DNA of 5,531 bases from Trueperaceae bacterium (GTDB taxonomy: Bacteria; Deinococcota; Deinococci; Deinococcales; Trueperaceae), in NCBI GenBank assembly GCA_003567075.1, contig PXAU01000320.1, positions 1 through 5,531 of the forward strand, read 5' to 3'. Positions within the stretch are counted from its first letter, which is position 1. Each line of letters begins with the position of its first letter. The notes under the pieces were generated by a model that saw only the letters and a program-made list of their open reading frames with translations, was not told the origin of the DNA and ran no database searches. Position numbers and translations under genes: made by a program. Shown here one piece after another: positions 1-4,932 of the stretch.

Positions 1-19
1 CCACCCCTGGCGCCACCCC

Positions 20-1360
20 TTGTGGCGCGCCTGGCGCAGCGCTTGGTGTCGCGCCGCCGTTGCCTTGGCGGTCGTGCTCGTGGCGGGGCTGGTGGCGCAG
101 GCGACGGCGATCTCGTACACGGTTCAGGTGATCGCGGTGTCCGACCAGGACACCGCGATCAGCATCTCGCGCGACCTGCTGCGCGACGGCTATCCCGCCT
201 ACGTGGTGCGCTCCACGGGCGCGCCCGGAGACGTCTTCCGGGTGCGGGTGGGCGCCTTCGCCAACCGTGCCGCGGCCTTGCGCTACGCCGACTCGATGCC
301 CGAAGTCGGTGGCTCGAAGCCCGTGCCGGCCCTGGCCGAAGCGATTCCGGAGGGGATCATGCCGCTGGCGCCGCGGCTGGTGTGGCAGGCCGAGTGGGCG
401 GGCGAGGACGCACGGGTGCTGCCCTGGCCGGGCGGCGTGGCGTTGCGGCTACAGCCTGGCGACCCCTTGCGTCAGGCGCGCTACGTGGTGGTGCAGGATG
501 GTGTGGTGCGCGAGATCGACGCCTGGTCGCTGCTTCCGTTGGCGGTGGTACCGGAGCTCGTGACCGAGCCCGAGATCGACGTGCCGATGGTCGACCTGAC
601 GCTTCCACCCGAGCCGGAGCCGGAGCCCGAGCCGGAGCCGGGGCCGGAGCCGGAGCCCGAGCCGGAGCCGGAGCCCGAGCCGGAGCCGGTGGCCGACGAT
701 CCGCCCTCGGAGTCGGTCGCGAGCGAGGCGGACCGGCCCGAGGCGGAACCCGAACCTGAGGCCGAGGACGTCATGAGCCGCCTGGGAGCGCGCCTCGCCG
801 ATCCCGAGGCCATGGCGCCCGAGGCGGGCCTCCTGCTGCTGCGCGATCGCTGGCTCTGGCCAGCCAGCTGGGAGGAGGACGAGCAGGACGTTCGCTCAGC
901 CTTCCGCACGTCGATGGTGGCGCTGGTCGCTCGAGCGGTCGAGCTGCCGCACGAGCGGGTCGATGCGCTGGCCTACTTCCCCGGCGGCGAGCCACCACCG
1001 GCGCTGGTAGTGCTCGACCTGAGCGACGCGAGCGGTCGTGACGCCGGTCGGGTGGTGGCGATCGGTGACATGGCGTCCGACGTGCGGCCGTATGGCCCAT
1101 CCCGGCTCGTACCCGAGAGCGTGGACTGGTCGTTGCCGGCCTGGCCGGAGACGCGCCTCGAGCCCGAACCAGTCGCGCAGGACGCGCGCTTCGGTGGCGA
1201 CGAGTGGGTCGTTCGCAGCGACGGCGACTTCATCCGTGTAGAGCTGCCGGACGGGGCGACCTGGCGCTCCGGTGTCGGCGCTCCGTTGTGGAGCGACGGC
1301 GCCCATGTCGTGGCCTGGGACGGCCAGCACCTGCTGATCTACGATTTCGTCCGGCGCTGA
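20..1360 (+). CDS. Exported SPOR-domain protein with Pro-Glu repeat linker and unknown C-terminal domain
   Basis: The product is 446 residues from a TTG at 20. Residues 1-30 look like a Sec signal peptide: a basic, Trp-rich n-region, a hydrophobic stretch at about 12-26, and an ATA cleavage site at 28-30. A SPOR-type domain follows at about 31-105 (YTVQVIAV, then FRVRVGAF about 35 residues later, then AAALRYADSM). SPOR domains are known to bind denuded peptidoglycan glycans at division sites. A Pro-Glu linker spans about 196-223, with a second acidic patch at 241-250. Residues 252-446 form a region I do not recognise; the last 50 residues look beta-rich (GGDEWVVRSDGDFIRVEL, HVVAWDGQHLLIYDF). 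The protein is probably periplasmic or envelope-bound. SPOR usually sits at the C-terminus, so its place right after the signal peptide is notable. No ribosome binding site precedes the TTG and the frame stays open to base 2, so the start may lie left of the window; the well-sized signal peptide favours a start near 20. The gene converges with trxB. Confidence 0.82.
   Translation: MWRAWRSAWCRAAVALAVVLVAGLVAQATAISYTVQVIAVSDQDTAISISRDLLRDGYPAYVVRSTGAPGDVFRVRVGAFANRAAALRYADSMPEVGGSKPVPALAEAIPEGIMPLAPRLVWQAEWAGEDARVLPWPGGVALRLQPGDPLRQARYVVVQDGVVREIDAWSLLPLAVVPELVTEPEIDVPMVDLTLPPEPEPEPEPEPGPEPEPEPEPEPEPEPVADDPPSESVASEADRPEAEPEPEAEDVMSRLGARLADPEAMAPEAGLLLLRDRWLWPASWEEDEQDVRSAFRTSMVALVARAVELPHERVDALAYFPGGEPPPALVVLDLSDASGRDAGRVVAIGDMASDVRPYGPSRLVPESVDWSLPAWPETRLEPEPVAQDARFGGDEWVVRSDGDFIRVELPDGATWRSGVGAPLWSDGAHVVAWDGQHLLIYDFVRR
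608..688 (+). repeat. Coding Pro-Glu repeat (27 residues) containing two identical 33-base copies
   Basis: Codons alternate Pro (CCC or CCG) and Glu (GAG), with one Gly (GGG at 641-643) breaking the series. Bases 608-640 and 656-688 are identical over 33 bases, including the placement of the rare CCC codons, and are separated by 15 bases. That gives a 48-base period. The encoded stretch is likely an extended, stiff, acidic spacer between the SPOR domain and the C-terminal half, like the Pro-rich cell-wall or periplasm spanners in TonB-type proteins. Confidence 0.9.
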
Positions 1361-1375
1361 GCCTCGCCGTGCTGA

Positions 1376-1401
1376 CCAGCGCTGCGGCCAGCGCTGCGGC
1401 C
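1376..1401. repeat. 12-base tandem repeat, two perfect copies plus two bases, between convergent genes
   Basis: CCAGCGCTGCGG occurs at 1376-1387 and again at 1388-1399, followed by CC. Each copy holds the palindrome AGCGCT. The repeat fills much of the 55-base gap between the stop of the SPOR gene and the stop of trxB. A weak 5-base stem, GGCCG at 1398-1402 with CGGCC at 1411-1415, overlaps its end. No T-run follows on either strand, so I do not call it an intrinsic terminator. Confidence 0.85.
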
Positions 1402-1415
1402 GATCACCTCCGGCC

Positions 1416-2372
1416 TCAGGCGGCCACCTCGACGGGCGTCTCGCGCGCCGCCAGCCAACGCTCCGCGGCCATCGCTGCACGCGTACCGGCGCCGACGCTG
1501 GTCGACAGCTGCCGGTATACCTCGTCGGAGACGTCGCCAGCGGCGAAGATACCCTCGGCATCGGTGTAGATTTCGTCGCGAACGTCGACGTAGCCCGAGT
1601 CGCGCAGGCGCACCACGCCCTGCAGGTAGCTGGTGTTCGGCACGTGTCCGATGTAGATGAACACGCCGTCGGCGGCGATGGCACCGCTCTCGCCGGACGT
1701 GACGTCGCGCGTGCGCACCCCGCTCACCTGCCCGTCCTCGCCGAGCACCTCCTCGACCACGGTGTTCCACACGAAGCGCATCCTGGGGTTGGCGAAGGCG
1801 CGCGCCTGCGCCACCTTGTTGGCGCGTAGCTCGTCACGGCGGTGGATGACGGTCACGGTCTCGGCGAACTTCGTCAGGAAGCCGCCCTCCTCGATGGCGG
1901 CGTCGCCGCCGCCCACCACGACGACGTGCTTCCCGCGGTAGAAGAAGCCATCGCAGGTGGCACAGGTGGATACCCCGCGCCCGTAGAACTCGTCTTCACC
2001 CGGCACGCCCAGACGACGCGGCGTGGCGCCGGTCGCCACGATCACGGCCTTCGCCTGGTACTCGCCCTCGCGACCGCGTACGACGAAGCGTTCACCCTCG
2101 CGGTGGAGTTCCTGCGCCTCGTCCATGACGACGCGGGCGCCGAACTTCTCGGCTTGGCGCAGCATGCGCTGGGCCAGTTCGGGCCCGCTCACGGCCTCGT
2201 CGAACCCAGGGTAGTTCTCGACCTCTTCGGTCTGGGCGATCTGGCCGCCGGGCAGACCCATCTCGAGCACCACCGTGTCGAGCTGGCCGCGGCCCGCGTA
2301 GATGGCGGCAGTGAGACCGGCGGGACCGCCGCCGATGATGACGATGTCGGTCTGGACGCGTGTGTTGGGCAT
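1416..2372 (-). CDS. trxB: Thioredoxin-disulfide reductase (NADPH, FAD flavoprotein)
   Basis: This 318-residue protein has the normal length for low-molecular-weight TrxB. It passes electrons from NADPH through FAD to a redox-active disulfide and then to cytoplasmic thioredoxin. In order, the sequence shows the N-terminal FAD-binding IIGGGPAGL at 12-20, GGQIAQTEEVENYPGF at 42-57, the ATGATPRRLGVPGE motif at 113-126, and the catalytic Cys pair CATC at 137-140. The NADPH-binding VGGGDAAIEE lies at 153-162, HRRDELRA at 177-184 (the basic residues that read the 2'-phosphate, so NADPH rather than NADH), and the second FAD motif IFAAGDV at 275-281. All key residues are present. The frame is open for 330 bases upstream, but the ATG at 2370-2372 is chosen because a strong ribosome binding site precedes it and the FAD fold begins 8 residues later. 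No thioredoxin gene is in the window. Overall wording closely resembles deinococcal TrxB as I recall it. Confidence 0.97.
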   Translation of the reverse strand: MPNTRVQTDIVIIGGGPAGLTAAIYAGRGQLDTVVLEMGLPGGQIAQTEEVENYPGFDEAVSGPELAQRMLRQAEKFGARVVMDEAQELHREGERFVVRGREGEYQAKAVIVATGATPRRLGVPGEDEFYGRGVSTCATCDGFFYRGKHVVVVGGGDAAIEEGGFLTKFAETVTVIHRRDELRANKVAQARAFANPRMRFVWNTVVEEVLGEDGQVSGVRTRDVTSGESGAIAADGVFIYIGHVPNTSYLQGVVRLRDSGYVDVRDEIYTDAEGIFAAGDVSDEVYRQLSTSVGAGTRAAMAAERWLAARETPVEVAA

Positions 2373-2378
2373 GGGGGG

Positions 2379-2385
2379 CTCCTTC
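2379..2385 (-). promoter_or_regulatory. Ribosome binding site of trxB
   Basis: Read on the minus strand, GAAGGAG lies six bases before the ATG. The whole spacer is a run of six C. This site decides the start of trxB against the many upstream in-frame codons. Confidence 0.85.
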
Positions 2386-2395
2386 GACGGCTCGT

Positions 2396-2404
2396 ATGGT
2401 AGCA
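2396..2404 (-). promoter_or_regulatory. Candidate extended -10 promoter element for trxB
   Basis: On the minus strand the sequence is TGCTACCAT, which fits an extended -10 (TGN followed by TANNNT; 4 of 6 to TATAAT). It would place the transcript start near 2389, just ahead of the GAAGGAG site, leaving a 5' leader of about 17 bases. No recognisable -35 is present at 17 or 18 bases' spacing. This is a plausible but weak call. Confidence 0.3.
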
Positions 2405-2410
2405 GAGCGA

Positions 2411-2422
2411 GGGACCGGTCCC
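2411..2422. promoter_or_regulatory. Perfect 12-base palindrome, operator-like, upstream of trxB
   Basis: GGGACCGGTCCC is fully self-complementary. It sits about 39-50 bases before the trxB start and, if the candidate extended -10 at 2396-2404 is right, across the promoter spacer and -35 region, where a repressor could block RNA polymerase. A shorter perfect palindrome, TACCGGTA, lies nearby at 2436-2443 and shares the ACCGGT core. The palindromes are seen directly; an operator role is inference. Confidence 0.4.
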
Positions 2423-2563
2423 GCGTCGCGATCGATACCGGTACAGGGTATATGGCCGATGCTTGGGTCGGCGCGTGCGAGCGGGATGCGAGCGTGGCTC
2501 CGTGAGGTGCTCCACTTCTGCCGTGCCGTGCGGTGTTTGCCACGGCCGGCACGCTCAGGCGCG

Positions 2564-2572
2564 TGCTAGCTT
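2564..2572 (+). promoter_or_regulatory. Weak candidate extended -10 for the PAS-GGDEF-EAL gene
   Basis: TGCTAGCTT fits TGN plus TANNNT but only 3 of 6 TATAAT positions, and no -35 lies at normal spacing. If used, the mRNA leader would be about 130 bases and would contain the hairpin at 2655-2680. It is listed because it is the best plus-strand candidate I see. Confidence 0.18.
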
Positions 2573-2654
2573 CGGGACCGGAAGAGCGTGGGACGGAGCG
2601 CGACCGAACTGCGTGGGTTGGGAGGCCCGCCCGGCTTGCGCGCTCGCTCGGGAG

Positions 2655-2680
2655 GTACGCATCACGCCAACGATGCGTAC
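2655..2680. promoter_or_regulatory. Perfect 9-base-arm inverted repeat upstream of the EAL-protein start
   Basis: GTACGCATC at 2655-2663 and its exact complement GATGCGTAC at 2672-2680 flank an 8-base spacer, ACGCCAAC. The element ends 30 bases before the ATG at 2711. As DNA it looks like a dimeric-regulator operator with half-sites about 17 bases apart centre to centre. As RNA it would fold into a 9-pair stem with an 8-base loop in the leader. No T-run follows, so it is not a simple terminator. Confidence 0.55.
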
Positions 2681-2702
2681 GGCCGGCCCCCCAGCGCGCC
2701 AC

Positions 2703-2707
2703 GAGGA
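2703..2707 (+). promoter_or_regulatory. Ribosome binding site of the PAS-GGDEF-EAL gene
   Basis: GAGGA stands three bases before the ATG at 2711 (four from GAGG). The spacing is short but usable. It supports this ATG over the in-frame GTG at 2588, whose extra 41 codons look non-coding (low complexity, Gly/Arg/Pro rich). Confidence 0.55.
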
Positions 2708-2710
2708 ACC

Positions 2711-4900
2711 ATGGACGCCACTCACCACCCCACCCCCCCCGTCGCGCACGGTCGCTTGAAGGCCTTGCGCGAACGCGTCCTCTCGGGCTTTCCCGCTGAC
2801 GACGGTGCTGTGCTCGTCGAAGCCATGCGCTCGGTCCTGGCCGGCGAATGCTTCAGCGTCAGCGACCTGCGGCGCGTGGGCCAGCCCTTGGTGTTCGTCA
2901 GCGACGCCTTCCTCGCGCTCACGGGCTTCCGTCGCGAGGAGGCGCTGGGGCGCGACCTCGGCTTCCTTATGCGTGACGACACCGACCAGGACGAGGTGCG
3001 CGCGGCGCGGGAGGCGCTGCAGGACGGCCGCGCCGCCACAGCCCTGGTGCGCTGCTACCGTCCTGACGGCAGCCTCTTCTGGAACGAGCAACGGCACTAC
3101 CACGTCAAGGACGCGCGTGGACGCGTGTCGCACGCGGTTGTGTTGCAGCGCGACGTGACCGAACTGGTCCACGCCCGCAGCGCCGACGCGGTGGCGCGCC
3201 AGATGGCCTCTCGTCTCGGCGGCGAAGGCGCCTTCTTCAGCTACGGCGCGATCATCGACGCGCGCGGCCAGGTGCGCTTGGGATGGCTCCAGGAGGGTGT
3301 CGGGGCCGTGCTGGGTCGCACGTCGAAGGCGCTGCAGGGCCTGGACCTGAGCGAGTTGATCGCGCCCGACGATCGGGCCCGAGTGCAGGAGCGACTGCTG
3401 GCGCTGCGCGACGATGGCGGTTCGCGCCGCGATCGCTACCGCATGCTCGGCGCCGATGGACGGGTGCGCTGGGTGGAGGACTTCGCCGCCGTCTCATGGC
3501 GCGCCGACGAAGCCCAGCTCGTGGCCGTGCACGGCGTGGTGCGCGACGTGACCTCCGAGACGCTGCGGGGGCATGCGGTGGGGGCCGTCGACGCGCTGAC
3601 CGGCCTGCCGACCGAGCGTGTGCTCGCCGATCGCCTCGATCAGGCCGTGCGTCAAGCGCGGCGCCACGGCGGTGTGGCGGCGCTGGTGCTGCTCGAACTG
3701 GACCACTTCGACTTCGCGCACCAGACCCTGCAGCCGAGCCGGGCAGAGCGCTTCGTACGCGAAGCGACGCGTCGATTGCAGCGCGCCTTGCGGCGATCCG
3801 ACACCTTGGCGCTGGTGCGGCCGGGATGCTACGGCGTGGTGCTGCCCGACCTGCCGGACGCCCACGCGCTGGTGCCGGCGGTGGAGAAGCTGCTGGCATG
3901 CGTGGCGCAGCCTTTCCAGGACGGCACGTTGCGGGTGGAGCTGGCGGCGAGCGCCGGCGTGGCCGTGGCGCCCGGCGACGGGCGTCGCACGGATGCGCTG
4001 CGTGAGCGGGCCGAGGCCGCCCTCCAACGCGCCCGCGCCGGCGGTGGCTCGCGCTTCGCCTTCGCTGACCTCGCGCTCGACCAGGCCGCCGACGACCGGG
4101 TTCGCTTCGAGCGGGAGCTGCGTGACGCCTTCGCCCGCGATCAGCTCGTGCTGCACTTCCAGCCCCGTGTGCGCCTCGACGACGCTCGCGAACAGGGTGT
4201 CGAGGCGTTGGTCCGCTGGCGCCACCCCGAACGTGGGCTGCTGCTGCCGCACGAGTTCCTGCCGGCGCTCTACCGCGCCCACTTGGGCGACGCCTTGTTC
4301 GCGTGGGTGCTCGAACGCGCCGTGGCGCAGGCCCGGGCGTGGTGCGATCAAGGCACGCCGCGACGCGTCTCGATCAACGTCGGCCCGGCGCTGCTCGAAC
4401 GCGACGACGTCGGCGAGATGGTCCGCGATGCGCTCGAGCGCTGGCAGCTGCATCCAAGGCTGCTCGAGCTGGAGCTGCACGAAGCGACCGGCATGCGCGC
4501 CCTGGAGCGCGGCGCGGAGCAGTTGGCGGCGGTCCGGCGGTACGGCGTGACGGTGGCACTCGACGACTTCGGCGTGTTCGCCACCGACTTCGCCCGGCTG
4601 CGCGAGCTACCGGTCGACGCCCTGAAGATCGACCGCTCGTTCGTCGCTCGCGTTGGCGACGGCGCCGATTCCACCGACGTGGCGCTGCTGCGGGCGATGG
4701 TCGGCATCGGCCACGGCCTCGGCCTGACCGTCGTCGCTGAAGGTATCGAGACACCTGCCCAACGCGCTCGCGTCACCGCCATGGGGGTGCAGGAGGGGCA
4801 GGGCTACCTGTTCAGCCGAGCCCTCCCGGCAGAGCTGGTCCCTGTCTCGAGCCCGGCGATGCTGGCAGACGCGGCGGCGGCGCAGCGGCCCGTAGGCTGA
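2711..4900 (+). CDS. LOV-like PAS - PAS - degenerate GGDEF - EAL c-di-GMP protein
   Basis: This 729-residue protein has no signal peptide or membrane segment, so it is probably cytoplasmic. Residues 50-153 are a LOV-type PAS (PLVFVSDAFLALTGF, TDQDEV, YRPDGSLFWNE, QRDVTE), but GRNCRFLQ reads GRDLGFLM at 80-87, so the flavin-adduct Cys is Leu83. A second PAS spans about 175-282 and ends in RDVTSE. The GGDEF-fold domain starts at DALTGL (294-299). Its signature is RPGCY at 370-374, and the metal and base residues are changed (Glu329, His337, Glu346), so cyclase activity is unlikely; RRSD at 361-364 keeps the RxxD inhibitory-site pattern. The EAL domain (about 465-710) keeps Glu498 (EAL), Asn556, Glu588, Asp618-Asp619, Lys639, Glu677 and Gln697, which argues for c-di-GMP hydrolysis. 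Loop 6 reads DDFGVFAT instead of DDFGTGYS, and the usual Asp near 694 is Gln. It could instead be a c-di-GMP receptor. It may share a transcript with the peptidase 32 bases downstream. Confidence 0.93.
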   Translation: MDATHHPTPPVAHGRLKALRERVLSGFPADDGAVLVEAMRSVLAGECFSVSDLRRVGQPLVFVSDAFLALTGFRREEALGRDLGFLMRDDTDQDEVRAAREALQDGRAATALVRCYRPDGSLFWNEQRHYHVKDARGRVSHAVVLQRDVTELVHARSADAVARQMASRLGGEGAFFSYGAIIDARGQVRLGWLQEGVGAVLGRTSKALQGLDLSELIAPDDRARVQERLLALRDDGGSRRDRYRMLGADGRVRWVEDFAAVSWRADEAQLVAVHGVVRDVTSETLRGHAVGAVDALTGLPTERVLADRLDQAVRQARRHGGVAALVLLELDHFDFAHQTLQPSRAERFVREATRRLQRALRRSDTLALVRPGCYGVVLPDLPDAHALVPAVEKLLACVAQPFQDGTLRVELAASAGVAVAPGDGRRTDALRERAEAALQRARAGGGSRFAFADLALDQAADDRVRFERELRDAFARDQLVLHFQPRVRLDDAREQGVEALVRWRHPERGLLLPHEFLPALYRAHLGDALFAWVLERAVAQARAWCDQGTPRRVSINVGPALLERDDVGEMVRDALERWQLHPRLLELELHEATGMRALERGAEQLAAVRRYGVTVALDDFGVFATDFARLRELPVDALKIDRSFVARVGDGADSTDVALLRAMVGIGHGLGLTVVAEGIETPAQRARVTAMGVQEGQGYLFSRALPAELVPVSSPAMLADAAAAQRPVG
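2733..2740 (+). repeat. Run of eight C in codons 8-10 of the EAL-protein gene
   Basis: The uninterrupted C8 tract encodes the end of Thr8 and Pro9-Pro10. It follows another CCCC separated by one A. Loss of one C would put translation into a frame that stops at 2757-2759; gain of one C leads to a stop at 2797-2799. The N-terminus here is not part of any domain, so changes of three bases would be tolerated. Confidence 0.9.
3749..3766. repeat. Short perfect hairpin inside the degenerate GGDEF coding region
   Basis: CGCTTCG (3749-3755), TACG, then CGAAGCG (3760-3766) form a perfect 7-pair stem with a UACG loop in the mRNA. It encodes the ERFVREA segment. In GC-rich coding DNA such stems arise by chance, so a function is not claimed. 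Confidence 0.45.
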
Positions 4901-4915
4901 AGCGCGAACGTCAGC

Positions 4916-4921
4916 GAGGAG
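4916..4921 (+). promoter_or_regulatory. Ribosome binding site of the M3 oligopeptidase gene
   Basis: GAGGAG lies 11 bases before the ATG at 4933, within the 32-base gap after the EAL-protein stop. The spacing is on the long side, but no other start codon in frame fits better, and NPL at residues 7-9 matches the family N-terminus. Confidence 0.6.
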
Positions 4922-4932
4922 CCCCCAGATCC

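Larger units (their letters stand above)
2373..2710. other. Divergent intergenic region (338 bases) between trxB and the EAL-protein gene
   Basis: I see no gene here. The trxB end holds its ribosome binding site, a possible extended -10 and two palindromes with an ACCGGT core (2411-2422, 2436-2443). The other end holds a weak -10-like element (2564-2572) and a perfect inverted repeat (2655-2680). Frames running through it on both strands are extensions or shadows without start signals. Both flanking promoters should lie in this stretch. Confidence 0.75.

Noticed and set aside
1..20. Direct repeat CCACCCCT at 1-8 and 13-20 as a regulatory element
   Set aside because: The stretch may still be coding sequence of the SPOR gene, whose frame is open to the window edge, and two 8-base copies alone are weak evidence.
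481..909. Minus-strand Ser-Gly repeat ORF opposite the Pro-Glu repeat
   Set aside because: It is the antisense shadow of the Pro-Glu codons. It has no start signal and lies within a well-supported gene.
1361..1415. Possible bidirectional terminator between the convergent genes
   Set aside because: Only a 5-base stem (GGCCG / CGGCC) is visible, with no T-run on either side. The notable element there is the 12-base tandem repeat.
2537..2572. TTGCCA at 2537 paired with TAGCTT at 2567 as a sigma-70 promoter
   Set aside because: The TTGCCA box is a good match, but the 24-base spacing is far outside the usable 16-19 range.
2373..2702. N-terminal extension of TrxB on the minus strand
   Set aside because: The frame is open only because stops are rare in GC-rich DNA. 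The family N-terminus and the GAAGGAG site fix the start at 2372.
2588..2710. Upstream extension of the PAS-GGDEF-EAL protein to a GTG at 2588
   Set aside because: The extra 41 codons look non-coding, no well-placed ribosome site precedes the GTG, and the ATG at 2711 has GAGGA just before it.
2673..2759. Small overlapping upstream ORF of 28 codons starting at the ATG inside the inverted repeat
   Set aside because: The nearest GGAGG is 17 bases away, too far to serve it, and the peptide (Pro/Arg rich) shows no recognisable feature.
3494..4480. Long minus-strand ORF (328 codons) opposite the c-di-GMP gene
   Set aside because: It mirrors the codon bias of the sense gene, has no recognisable domain and sits wholly inside conserved GGDEF/EAL coding sequence.
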